This document shows, in pieces, positions 7,939 to 16,241 of a stretch of DNA of 26,900 bases (positions are counted from its first letter, which is position 1; every line of letters begins with the position of its first letter). The notes under the pieces are model-generated. The model ran no database searches. It saw only the letters and a list, made by a program, of their open reading frames with translations, and was not told the origin of the DNA. Location of the stretch: NCBI GenBank assembly GCA_965369385.1, contig CBDUQP010000033.1, positions 1 to 26,900 of the forward strand, written 5' to 3'. This stretch comes from CBDUQP01 sp965369385. GTDB taxonomy: Bacteria > Planctomycetota > Phycisphaerae > SM23-33. The translations under genes and the position numbers were made by a program.

Positions 7939-9631
7939 CCTCAATGGCTACCTTCCTCGCGGCCGACGTAAGGAAGGAGAGGATTCGTCTCGCCAGGGCC
8001 TCTCTACACTCTCGGTCGGAGTAATTGTGATCTGCGCCCGGCACGATCATGCCCTGGACACATGGCCAACCAAGAGCCTTCAGCCTGCCTTGCCAAGCCT
8101 TCATCGCGGCAGTGGAGGAGGAATCCAATCCACCACTGACAAAGCATATAGGCTCTCTGTTCTGCACGGGGGTGGCCATCAAGGCTTGAAAGATGGTTGG
8201 GGATCCACTCCGGTCCCTTCCCATGATGCTATGCCAAAGAAGCCGCCAGTGGATGTCCCTATTCAGCACTCGGTACATGCCGCGTGCAAATCGATGTGGC
8301 TGTAGACGGGCAAACAGCCTTCTGCCGATATCCCGATATCCGTCCTTACGTCGATCACGGTCGCCGAGAGAGGGCACAGACATCAATACACTCGGTCCAC
8401 CTCCACACTTGGCAATCACGGTCGCCCATAACGCAGCCTCCGCACCAGCACAAATCCCAATGCGACATATGCTCTCCACGTTCGCATGCTTCCGCAGTTC
8501 CGACATAGCCGCAACTACCCCTCTGGCCATCACCGACATTGGGAGATTCTCAGGGCTTCCACTGCTGTCCCCCCGTCCGACATAGTCAAAAGTAATGCAC
8601 GCGTAACCATTTCTTGCAAAGTGATCGGCAAGAAACACCAGCAGCTCGCCAGGTCCGTTTCGCCCGCTGCGATAGCCGCTGCATAACACAATACCAACGT
8701 CTCTGTGTTGCACGCGTAGCGGTCTATACACAGTCCCCACCAGCTGCTCTGATCCCATGGGGAACACGACGTGCGTTTCCCATGCACTGACGCCTTGGAT
8801 CACGATAGATGCCCCCCCATTGGGCAGCCCAGAGCAGTCCCCTCCCGTCTTGCCATGCAAACTGGCCGCTACGGTGGCCGTAAGCTCATCACACAGTGGT
8901 GGGGCCATGTCGTGCCAGAAAGGGAGTTCCTTCACAGCTTTCAATGTGACCCGGCAGCCAATCATCTCCAGCATCCGTTTCGCTCGTGAAGCTGCTACAG
9001 ACATACGACTGCGCGTGCAGGATATGACCGTCACTTCCTGGCCTTTCGCATCCCAACCTTCACCAAGCAGCTCGCCTGTTTGTGCAGAGCCGTGCGGACT
9101 AGCGTTCCTGCCACCGCGCACTGCATCATAGATCTGCTGCATTCGTACGACCTGCTCCATCTCCATCAGGGGTTCAACATATATGATGTTTTCATGCCGT
9201 ATGCTGCCAGTCAAGATATGTCGTGCTATCAACGCCCCCGAACGCACAGCTATGAGAGACAAGGGCATATCTCTCACTCTGTTTGCAAGCCACTCACTGG
9301 CAGAACGCGATCCAGCTATCACCTTGGCCCAACACTCGTCCTCAGGCTCTCTACTGGACTCTGGATGACAGATGTGATGATATCGGAGAGATGCGATGCC
9401 CTGGCTCGCTAGACGTCGTGCACACCTCGCCACCCAATGATAGACATTCCCATGCTCTCTTCCGGGAGGCGTGATGAATAGCACAACACCATCTATGGGC
9501 CCACATACTTCTCTGGGTCGACAGACGGAACCGCGAATCATATCCTGTTGATGACGTACTGCAACTGGACAGTCGACCCAATCACAACCCATAACCTCAT
9601 TTCCCGTGAATCGCTGAATCACTGCCTCCAA
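7934..9631 (-). CDS. Two-domain alpha/beta-hydrolase, exosortase-A-hydrolase-like fusion
   Basis: A 565-residue protein with two hydrolase-like halves. Residues about 30-240 show GVVLFITPPG, GIASLRYHHIC and LIAVRSGALIARHI, where a normal GxSxG elbow is missing. Residues about 285-560 show VVFPMGSEQLVGTVYRP, FLADHFARNGYACITFDYVG, an elbow IGICAGAEAAL with Cys394 in the nucleophile place, Asp503 in SGGLDSSS and His535 in PGADHNYSD. From memory, the two halves match in order the 'hydrolase 2' and 'hydrolase 1' proteins near exosortase-A genes, which also lack a classic Ser elbow. A role in releasing or transferring acyl chains is plausible but unproven. The read start is TTG, and downstream GTG (9622) or ATG (MGCDW) are alternatives. 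An IS630 relic sits upstream. Confidence 0.8.
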   Translation of the reverse strand: MEAVIQRFTGNEVMGCDWVDCPVAVRHQQDMIRGSVCRPREVCGPIDGVVLFITPPGREHGNVYHWVARCARRLASQGIASLRYHHICHPESSREPEDECWAKVIAGSRSASEWLANRVRDMPLSLIAVRSGALIARHILTGSIRHENIIYVEPLMEMEQVVRMQQIYDAVRGGRNASPHGSAQTGELLGEGWDAKGQEVTVISCTRSRMSVAASRAKRMLEMIGCRVTLKAVKELPFWHDMAPPLCDELTATVAASLHGKTGGDCSGLPNGGASIVIQGVSAWETHVVFPMGSEQLVGTVYRPLRVQHRDVGIVLCSGYRSGRNGPGELLVFLADHFARNGYACITFDYVGRGDSSGSPENLPMSVMARGVVAAMSELRKHANVESICRIGICAGAEAALWATVIAKCGGGPSVLMSVPSLGDRDRRKDGYRDIGRRLFARLQPHRFARGMYRVLNRDIHWRLLWHSIMGRDRSGSPTIFQALMATPVQNREPICFVSGGLDSSSTAAMKAWQGRLKALGWPCVQGMIVPGADHNYSDRECREALARRILSFLTSAARKVAIEG

Positions 9632-9689
9632 TCACAAAGATCTATCGGCGTGGACGACACTACGAGCATTCAGGAGCAACCCAAGCACG

Positions 9690-10073
9690 GTGCTCCACCT
9701 GTTCAGGCTTTGTGTCCAACATGGTCTTTGGTAGCGGACTGGCCAGATTGTGTGCGAGGATACGGGCGCGTATTTCGCAAGTCTGACTCTGATAGCGTCG
9801 CCCTTGTGTCGCCGCACTAAGGTTGCATTTGAACGTGCTGAACATGGTTTCGTGATATGGCTGTCACCATACAACCCGGAACTGAATCTGATTGAAGGCT
9901 TATGGGGCTATCTGAAGCATTCAGGGCTCAACAGCTACTTCTGCGGTGAGCTCGAGACACTTGAAGAGGAAATCCACAAGACCATGGCCGATCTCCAACA
10001 ACATCCGGAGACAGCGATGCCTCAGCCCACAAGACATCACAAGACCTGCGCCGGACCGCTTAGGCACCTGTGA
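9690..10073 (+). pseudogene. IS630-type transposase C-terminal fragment
   Basis: Plus-strand reading ends with WLSPYNPELNLIEGLWGYLK, then SGLNSYFCGELETLEEEIHK and QQHPETAM. The P-Y-x-P-E-L-N-x-I-E-x-x-W-x-x-L-K segment carries the third acidic residue of the IS630/DDE_3 core. The upstream part of the core with both Asp residues is absent or scrambled by frameshift. It is the only IS relic in this part of the window on the plus strand, facing the biosynthetic genes, and it fills most of the 480-bp gap between the hydrolase and the secreted-protein gene. Confidence 0.7.
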
Positions 10074-10115
10074 TATATGATGAGCAGGAACTCCACAGCT
10101 CTCTTCATCGCCGCT

Positions 10116-11159
10116 CTATTCTGTCACGACGAGCTTGGTGGCACCTAGATCCACATCAAGATCCATGTATTCCGGCACCGGGCTCTTCCACCCACTTCGA
10201 CCAAGAAAACTCAGGCGTACCCTTGTAGGAAACTCGAGGCCATTGATCTTGGCATGGTTCAGAAGATCCACCTGGACTGGCGATTTGCCGCTCCGTTTCT
10301 TGTAAAGGATACGAATCAGGATCCCTGTGCTATCAAAGAACAAGGCCTTTGATTTGCCATCAACCCGAACCACACCCCGCCTCTCTGCTGTGCCGTCGGC
10401 ACGTGGCACTGAGATATCGCAGCGTTCCAGCGATGTGAAGTTCTTTGGGTCGAACGTCGCTAGGCACGACAGATAGAGGGAGTCAATACAATCAGCATCC
10501 CATCGCTCTCCATACACTCCCACGCCGTTCGATATCTCGCCGGCCCCACAGGAACAGCTCTGGCGGACAATGAAGCCCTGTCGCTGGAACGTAATACGAT
10601 GTGGAGCTCTTCCACCCGTATTCCATTGGCAAGTGCCACGTATGTCAGACGATAAGATGGACATCATCTTCCTGTTGTGCGTAGCGACGTATGACTGCAG
10701 CTCTGCATCTTCCGAGGATTCGAACCCCGCCACATTCATCTGCATCAATTCCCGTAGGCTAAAGACATTGGTCGGCAATTCTCCAGCAATATCGTTACGC
10801 AAGTGCTCAAAGGCCAAGGAAAGAATGGAACTGCAAGGTAAGTCAAGAACAGAATCATGGAGAGGGGCCATCGGCGACACCATACCAGTATTCTCTGACG
10901 CTCCGCCGCCTGCACCTACTACTTGTGAAGATACCTGGGACAGCCTTGGAATTGCCGACTGCGAAAGCGCAGTCGACGTCACACTACCCCTGTGTCGTGC
11001 TTCGGCGCCGTCGCCTGTTGCTAGCGAAGGCGTAGTCTGCGAACCGCAATCTTTCCCGACTTCGACCCTATGGTACGTCGTTCTCAGATACGACGTGAGT
11101 AGTATGCACGCGACGATGACTCCACAGGCAGCAGCAACGTGACGTAGCTTCCTCTTCAT
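10116..11159 (-). CDS. Unknown secreted or membrane-anchored protein
   Basis: A 347-residue protein I do not recognise. The N-terminus MKRKLRHVAAACGVIVACIL is a basic n-region plus a hydrophobic segment (about 8-25) without a clear lipobox, so it is a signal anchor or uncleaved signal. Residues 30-100 are Ser/Thr/Gly/Ala rich and probably a flexible linker. The rest contains a Cys-rich SCSCGAGE stretch and a C-terminal beta-rich part (RVDGKSKALFFDSTGILIRI, then VDLLNHAKINGLEFPTRVRL) that recalls LolA/LppX-like lipid-carrier folds. That resemblance is a weak inference. The start is supported by GGGAG seven bases before the ATG. A TATAAT box lies 35 bases upstream. Its place inside the cluster suggests envelope handling of the product. 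Confidence 0.75.
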   Translation of the reverse strand: MKRKLRHVAAACGVIVACILLTSYLRTTYHRVEVGKDCGSQTTPSLATGDGAEARHRGSVTSTALSQSAIPRLSQVSSQVVGAGGGASENTGMVSPMAPLHDSVLDLPCSSILSLAFEHLRNDIAGELPTNVFSLRELMQMNVAGFESSEDAELQSYVATHNRKMMSILSSDIRGTCQWNTGGRAPHRITFQRQGFIVRQSCSCGAGEISNGVGVYGERWDADCIDSLYLSCLATFDPKNFTSLERCDISVPRADGTAERRGVVRVDGKSKALFFDSTGILIRILYKKRSGKSPVQVDLLNHAKINGLEFPTRVRLSFLGRSGWKSPVPEYMDLDVDLGATKLVVTE

Positions 11160-11188
11160 GGCATTTCTCCCAAAGTTGTAGTACCGTT

Positions 11189-11194
11189 ATTATA
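11189..11194 (-). promoter_or_regulatory. Candidate -10 box upstream of the secreted-protein gene
   Basis: The minus strand reads TATAAT, an exact sigma-70 -10 consensus, 29-35 bases before the ATG at 11159. The -35 region at 16-18 bases spacing (around GGTACG) is a poor match, so activation or another sigma factor would be needed. It lies downstream of the B12 radical SAM gene and would allow the lower part of block C to be transcribed separately. Confidence 0.35.
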
Positions 11195-11364
11195 GCCCCT
11201 AGGCCTTTTGACGTACCATTCGTCGCCCGCTGTCTCCTATTCCACATTATGCTCCCATGCAACGGCGAGATGGTCGCATCGCACGAAAGCTGACATCGCC
11301 TGCTTCAGCCGCCGAATCTCTGCCACACCAAGACCGGCAGAACGTTTCCTCTGCGATTCCAAAC

Positions 11365-11400
11365 TAGTGCCGTTTCCAATGATGTAGTGTAACTCACTGA
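11365..11400. repeat. Solitary IS630-type end
   Basis: TA followed by GTGCCGTTTCCAATGATGTA matches, with only a few differences, the right end of the IS630 relic read inward from 16189 (GTGCCGCTTCCAATAATGTA). The TA dinucleotide is the usual IS630/mariner target. Only about 35 bp are left, ending just past the stop codon of the B12 radical SAM gene, so the body of this copy has been deleted. The 170 bp to its left (11195-11364) hold no gene I can identify. Confidence 0.55.
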
Positions 11401-11408
11401 AAACGTCA

Positions 11409-12893
11409 CTAGGCGCGTCGGCACGCCCTTATTGCCTCCTCCAGTCGCCGTCTGTCGGCATTTCTCTTGTCTACATACGTCTCAATCGTCTGGGCCATCA
11501 TCCGGAACTCACGCCTATCAAGATTAGTGCAAAAGCAGTTATTGGGGCTCTGATGGGAGTACATTGCCACGTCCCATTGATCGTCTATGAGCCCTAGCTG
11601 CTCACATAACTGGAACGCCTCGGTACCTGGATACGGCGTGAAGACACTATATATTATCTCATCGGCGTCACATTGCTGCATGAGGTCGAATGTATCCGAC
11701 AGTGTCTTCATCGTCTCCTGAGGAACGCCGACCATGAAGAACACCGACAATCGCATTAGATTACCTCGGATCATCTGACACGCGCGCAGAGCTTCTGCCC
11801 TAGTGATTCCTTTCCGGATGGCCCTGAGAATCTCATCGCTGCCGGACTCAATGCCTATAGCGATCGACCGACATCCAGCAGCCTTCATTGTTTGCAGCGT
11901 GTCTGGTGTGACGTTCTTCACGTGCATTTCGCAACGCCATCGCGCCTGCGGGCATCGCCTGCGAATACACTCGCACAAATCTTCAATATATTCATTGCAT
12001 ACACCGAACGTGTCATCGTCAAAGTTGACGAAGCGAACCCCCATCTCGTAAAGCGAAGCCATTTCTTCCGCGACATTTTCTGGAGAGCGAAACCTTGGAA
12101 CGCGGGACCAGATGCTTCGAGATCCGCAGAACAGACAGTTCTTGGGACATCCACGTATTGCAACTATGTTTCCGAACGAAGACACAGGGTAGGCTAAGTA
12201 GTCGATCAGAACTCTCTCCACAACGGCAACGGGAGACGTCAGCGCATCAAGGTCGGGAAGGAATGGACAGGCCGGGTTGTCCATGATCGCCGTGGGCGTC
12301 CGATAGCTGATACCCTCAACGGCGCTCAGGTCACCGCCTGAGGAGAGTACCGCGAGCAGCTGAAGCATGCTGCTTTCTCCTTCGCCTCGCACAACAACAT
12401 CAACGTATTGGCAGCTCAAGACTTCGGCCCCAACGGCCGATGCGTGCGGACCGCCCATGATCACTAGGCATGAAGGGTCCATCTGCTTGGCAATCTCGGC
12501 CACGTTGCAGCCCGACCGAAACGTCTGAGACGTTACAGAGATCCCCAGGACGCTCGGGCGGTGCTCCCCTATTCGCATGCGAATCTCATCCCAGCATGCT
12601 GATGTCTCCGGCTCAAGTAATCCCTGGAGGTAGTCACTGTACCCGTTCCCGCACAAGTCTGAGAGCGATGGTGTCACGGCATGAGACGCGAAGTCTGCGT
12701 TGTACACTTTGACTTCCCAGTCTGTCTTGGTCGCTACCTGCGCGGCGATGTATCCAAGTCCGGTGGGATATCTAGACCGCGAGTAGCTGTCGTTATAGAG
12801 CCGCAAGAACGGAGGCTCTATAAGAAGAAGCCGCTTCGAATCCCTTATTGCGCCGTGGTCGATCACAGTATTTCCATTGACTCTATGCCCCAT
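11409..12893 (-). CDS. B12-binding-domain radical SAM protein
   Basis: A protein of about 494 residues using ATG 12893 (MGHRVNGNTV), which has GGAG seven bases upstream. The open frame continues to 13016, but that extension is IS-flank sequence. The N-terminal half has the cobalamin-binding-like fold: LLLIEPPF, YPTGLGYIAAQV, VLGISVTSQTF and LVIMGGPHAS, then VVVRGEGE. The radical SAM core begins with IRGCPKNCLFCGSRS, a CxxxCxxC that binds [4Fe-4S], followed by FVNFDDDTFG, SIAIGIESGSDEIL and FMVGVPQE. Members perform methylations, ring contractions or cyclisations and often modify lipids or sugars. The SAM cluster needs a reductant, which the DUF362-ferredoxin protein could provide (inference). 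Substrate unknown. Confidence 0.9.
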   Translation of the reverse strand: MGHRVNGNTVIDHGAIRDSKRLLLIEPPFLRLYNDSYSRSRYPTGLGYIAAQVATKTDWEVKVYNADFASHAVTPSLSDLCGNGYSDYLQGLLEPETSACWDEIRMRIGEHRPSVLGISVTSQTFRSGCNVAEIAKQMDPSCLVIMGGPHASAVGAEVLSCQYVDVVVRGEGESSMLQLLAVLSSGGDLSAVEGISYRTPTAIMDNPACPFLPDLDALTSPVAVVERVLIDYLAYPVSSFGNIVAIRGCPKNCLFCGSRSIWSRVPRFRSPENVAEEMASLYEMGVRFVNFDDDTFGVCNEYIEDLCECIRRRCPQARWRCEMHVKNVTPDTLQTMKAAGCRSIAIGIESGSDEILRAIRKGITRAEALRACQMIRGNLMRLSVFFMVGVPQETMKTLSDTFDLMQQCDADEIIYSVFTPYPGTEAFQLCEQLGLIDDQWDVAMYSHQSPNNCFCTNLDRREFRMMAQTIETYVDKRNADRRRLEEAIRACRRA

Positions 12894-13019
12894 TCTTCGA
12901 CTCCGACCCTTGCCCTGCCTCCGCAACGCACAAATGCAGCAGGCTGGGAAGCTACCGTCGCTGCGATGCTGTCGAGCTCGTATCCAAGCAGCTGAATCCA
13001 TCAGATACAGCAGCATTCT

Positions 13020-13447
13020 CTAGCAGGCCGTTGAACAAAACGCTCCTTCTTTGGCGTGGATCGTATGGCCGGTGCGTCTCAACACCGATCCCGCGACAGA
13101 TCATCGACAGACAGGCTCGAAGATCAGGCGTGGTCTCCATCAGCCCATAGCCGAGCAACTCGCTCAGCGTTCGCGAGTGGGCACAACGCCATGCAATGCG
13201 GCGTTCGGAGTCGATGCCCTCGAAGTAGCCGATGAGCAGCATCCGGAAGTGAACACCCGGCGGAGTGTTCCGGTGGCCCATGTTCTCTCAGTACAACTTG
13301 CGGCACATCCCCGGGGAACGCGTCGAACCCGTGGGCGGCCAACAGTTGCTTCAGCTTGCGATGGAAGAAATGACCCGAGCCGACCGGCATCTGAGCGGCC
13401 GCAATCCACATCTCTGCCTGCCGCTCACTTCCACGTTTACCCATCAA
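13020..13447 (-). pseudogene. IS1182-like transposase, internally deleted
   Basis: The minus strand starts MMGKRGSERQAEMWIAAAQM, then HFFHRKLKQLLAAHGFDAFP, and after a frameshift gives PPGVHFRMLLIGYFEGIDSE followed by RIAWRCAHS and LGYGLMETTPD. This is the N-terminal part of the DUF772-containing IS1182-like group. After IGVETHRP the reading runs straight into the element's end, CAGGCCGTTGAACAAAACG (13024-13042), preceded by CTAG (13020-13023). The catalytic middle is thus deleted. The opposite end was not found. Confidence 0.7.
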
Positions 13448-13532
13448 TATAGTCCACCCTCCACGATGTCACCACGCCATTCTACATCCGCTCAACACCG
13501 ACGACAAACGTATGCTGGGGTCTTCTGGGATT

Positions 13533-13562
13533 CTCTTGGGACACTGGAAGCTATCCCAAGAG
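13533..13562. terminator. Short hairpin near the IS427 relic end
   Basis: CTCTTGGGA (13533-13541) and TCCCAAGAG (13554-13562) form a perfect 9-bp stem with a 12-base loop. It overlaps the 3' end of the IS5-type transposase relic. No T tract follows in either direction, so it may be part of the element's end rather than a working terminator. Confidence 0.35.
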
Positions 13563-14269
13563 CCTTAGCACAATGATGATGCATCCCGAATGCACCATCG
13601 ATAAGAAGCTATTCAGGTAATACTCATAGCGGACAACCAGTCGGCGAGAGTCTTGCAGCCAAGCAGAGAGCCGTTCGACCTTCCAGCGGCGGCGATAGCC
13701 TCTCGGCGATCGGCCGTCTTGGGTCGCCAGCCTGTTGCGATTCGCTTCGTGGGGGACCAATCGAGTCCACGCCTCGTTCCTGAGCGAACTGTTCATCCAG
13801 TTTGTACGAGTCATATGCCTTGTCGCCAATCACCTCGTGCGGCAACTCATCCAATATGCAAGCATCGAGAGTTTCATTGACAAGCATCACTTAATGCGGC
13901 CAGCGCTGCATGTGTGCAAGGAGATAGGGACACCTTCAGCGTCGACAAGGCCCATGATTTTGGTGCCTTTGCCACGTTTGGTCTTCCCGACTCTGCCGCC
14001 CCTGTTGGGGCTGTGGCAAACGTTCCGTCGATAACACCTTCTCGAAGACGCCTGGCTTTGACCATGCCAGAAAGCGTCGATGGTGAGTGCTTCTTGGCGG
14101 ATATCAGTTCCAGCAACTCCTTCCAAGGCGCTCCAGTTCGAGGAGTCCATAAGATGCCATTGAGGGCATCACATTGCTCCACTGCTGGTCGACCTTGCTT
14201 GCCCGACCCACTGCGGGACAAAGGCAAGTACGCTGAAATACGTTTCCATTGCACGTCCGCAATATCCAT
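13557..14269 (-). pseudogene. IS5-family (IS427 group) transposase, multiply frameshifted
   Basis: From ATG 14269: MDIADVQWKRISAYLPLSRS, then NGILWTPRTGAPWKEL. In other frames follow a VIDGTFATAP segment, RVGKTKRGKGTKIMGLVDAE, LPHEVIGDKAYDSYKLDEQF, RRRWKVERLSAWLQ and RRLVVRYEYYLNSFL. These are in the right order for an IS427-type DDE transposase, and the D, D and E positions are all recognisable (IDGTF, IGDKAYDS, WKVER). At least three frameshifts are needed to join them. The relic is about full length for the protein but no clear inverted repeats or target duplication were found. It separates the deacetylase from the B12 radical SAM gene. Confidence 0.8.
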
Positions 14270-14312
14270 AAGTCCATTTGAACAGAGGCCTTGGAATCTA
14301 GCAAGTACTTGA

Positions 14313-15188
14313 TTATTTCTTTGGGATAGCTTCTAGTATGTCCTGATAGTCGATAAGGTCGATTCTCTCGCGGAGCAGTTGCAGCTTGACTTCTTCGCTG
14401 CACAAGGCAGCTAACTCTTCAGCAAATCGATGGTGCCTTGCCCAGTTAGATGCATAGGTCGGTAAGCCGCGAGCAATGCCAGGGTGACACATCAATTCAG
14501 TCACTCCTGGAAGCATTCGAGGTAGTGCCCTGCAAATGTTCGCCCCGGTAAGGCGACCCACTGAAAGTACGCCCAAAAAATGGTCTGCAGAGACAACTCC
14601 ATGGTCGCGCACCCGTGCATAGGTCAGAGATCGAGTCAGCATCGATAACGCCCACCGCGATACGAACCTGCGAGTGCGCCACACAATCGTTCCTCGCCCA
14701 GGCAGAATATCCATCATCTCATCCGGCAGGCGCATGCAACGAATCCCATAGTCCTTCATAACGTTGAGCAGAACGCCCAGAACCGGCGGGAACACATGGA
14801 TGTGTTTGTGGCCGTCAATATGAGATGGCCTGACACCGGCGTCCAGGACCTTCTCAATCTGAGCTCTCACCTCCACCTCTAGCTCATGCTCCAGTAGCCG
14901 GCCACAGAGCCATCGTCGCAGGATTGCAGCATGAGAGAAGAGAAACCCACCGTCCGGCCCCAACAGTGACCCCACTCTGGTCCGTGACGAAACTGGATAC
15001 CCCTCAAGCAGGTTCAGATGCAAGCCTATGTCCAAGCTTGGAGACCCCTTAGCCAACTCCATCGCTTCGTCGAATCCCGGAGTGTTCGCCATCACAGAGG
15101 CGCTCGTCAGTATGCCCTCCCTGTGCGAGGTCATGACACCTTTGTTGATACCATGACACAATCCAAAGTCATCAGCGTGCACTATCAA
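14313..15188 (-). CDS. YdjC/ChbG/HpnK-type carbohydrate deacetylase, 5' end damaged
   Basis: A polysaccharide-deacetylase-related hydrolase expected to remove acetyl groups from N-acetylated sugars. The metal site is visible as HADDFG near the N-terminus, IGLHLNL, and HIDGHKHIHVFP in the middle. The C-terminus ends LIDYQDILEAIPKK. The open frame runs on upstream to 15842, but that extension is out-of-frame IS630 transposase. Native sequence starts only after the IS630 end at about 15199. The first usable codon there is TTG 15188 (LIVHADDFG), giving 291 residues. Family proteins usually start M-x-x-LIVNADDFG, so a few codons, the original start and its ribosome site were probably lost or replaced. 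Expression now depends on an unusual start or on read-through from IS sequence. Confidence 0.85.
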   Translation of the reverse strand: MIVHADDFGLCHGINKGVMTSHREGILTSASVMANTPGFDEAMELAKGSPSLDIGLHLNLLEGYPVSSRTRVGSLLGPDGGFLFSHAAILRRWLCGRLLEHELEVEVRAQIEKVLDAGVRPSHIDGHKHIHVFPPVLGVLLNVMKDYGIRCMRLPDEMMDILPGRGTIVWRTRRFVSRWALSMLTRSLTYARVRDHGVVSADHFLGVLSVGRLTGANICRALPRMLPGVTELMCHPGIARGLPTYASNWARHHRFAEELAALCSEEVKLQLLRERIDLIDYQDILEAIPKK

Positions 15189-15199
15189 CGATCTATCTA

Positions 15200-16189
15200 G
15201 TGCCGTTTCCAAAAAGGTTCTATGGTTTTGCGTATCTGTTTCGGTACGCCGCGTAGCCATCAAGAGCGATTCGTAGTTCGTCGTAATCGGCATAATAGGT
15301 TGTCGGATCGCGAACTCCTTGACCGGAGTAAACTGACATTCGATGGGATTCAGCCATGAAGCGTTGGTCGGTGTCCAAATCATATGAACGTTGTTGCATC
15401 GGCACCAGTACCGCACTTCCTTTGTTCCATGTGGCGAGAAACTGTCCAGTATCCGATGAATTCGCTGCTGGGATAACGGCGACTCATCAACTTCAATACC
15501 CCCAGCACTTCCCGCGAACGCGTCCGAAGCCGAACATAGCCCCAGAGCTTGTCGTCGTGAATATCGCAAAATGCAAGCCAATGACGCGCTCGCTGCAATC
15601 GCTCCGGCTTGCCGATCGGACGCCAACTCTGTCCGGCTTGTGAACGAATTTCCAGCGGACCGAACTCGTCGAAGGTGATGGTCGAACCGTTGGCCGCACG
15701 CTGATTCACGAATCGCCGAATCACCTCTTCTTGGAATCCAGCTTCGGATAATTGCACTCTTTCCAAGTCTTACTGCGTCGCAGCCGCACCTTATGAGCCC
15801 ACAGTATCTAGCGAAGCGTTTCGATGCTGATCGATTCGACAATCCGCTCGGCTAAGATGAAATCTCACAGCTTCGACAGCGACCAACGTTTGAATGGTTG
15901 GCCAAGAAGGTCCGGGGGGCACAAAGCCATCTCGACGATAATGCTTCTCTGCTCTTCAGAGAACTTCGGCGGCCGGCCGGTGACGTAGCTGGGCGCCAAC
16001 GCATCGAAGCCTCTGACATTGAACTCCTTGATGATGGCCCCCACGTGCTGGCGAGAGAGGTACACAACGAGTCTCCACAGCTAACAGTGACTTCGTTTGC
16101 CTACGCATTGAACTCTATACAATGCAATCGGTTGGGTCTCGCGATCCATTCTATCAGGAAAAGCTACACTACATTATTGGAAGCGGCAC
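15200..16189 (-). mobile_element. IS630-family element, decayed
   Basis: The left end GTGCCGTTTCCAAAAAGG starts at 15200 after a TA (15198-15199). The right end, read inward from 16189, is GTGCCGCTTCCAATAATG. The size of about 990 bp and the TA target fit IS630. The right flank no longer shows TA. A third copy of the right end is at 11365. The element separates the deacetylase from its former upstream neighbour, the DPM1-like glycosyltransferase gene. Confidence 0.7.
15220..16067 (-). pseudogene. IS630-family transposase, frameshifted
   Basis: The minus strand carries, in different frames, LSRQHVGAIIKEFNVRGFDA (helix-turn-helix part), then GRPPKFSEEQRSIIVEMA, then ITFDEFGPLEIRSQAGQSWR, ARHWLAFCDIHDDKLWGYVR, SREVLGVLKLMSRRYP, RILDSFSPHGTKEV, MIWTPTNASWLNPIECQFTP and finally YYADYDELRIALDGYAAYRN. 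This is the complete order of an IS630 protein, with the DDE positions at FDEFG, LDSFS and PIECQ. Several frameshifts and stops break it. Part of it is fused in frame with the deacetylase, which explains a misleading 509-codon open frame. Confidence 0.8.
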
Positions 16190-16228
16190 TGGCGTCGGGA
16201 CTTGGTGAGGATTTCAACGGGCTGATAG
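16190..16228. repeat. IS end fragment next to the IS630 element
   Basis: Positions 16193-16224 end in CAACGGGCTG, followed by ATAG (16225-16228). They match the end fragment at 15-46 at about 26 of 32 positions. The IS630 element therefore appears to have inserted into an older IS, of which only this end is left. It lies 14 bp past the DPM1-like gene stop. Confidence 0.5.
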
Positions 16229-16241
16229 AGGAAGCACACCT

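Noticed and set aside
12894..13016. Upstream start for the B12 radical SAM protein
   Set aside because: The extra 41 residues are derived from IS1182-like flank and low-complexity basic sequence; ATG 12893 has a good ribosome site.
13557..14269. Working IS427 transposase by programmed frameshift
   Set aside because: At least three shifts in different directions are needed, more than programmed frameshifting explains.
15189..15842. N-terminal extension of the deacetylase frame
   Set aside because: Its residues are IS630 transposase in part (TPTNASWLNPIECQ) and out-of-frame IS630 DNA otherwise; it is not a real fused domain.
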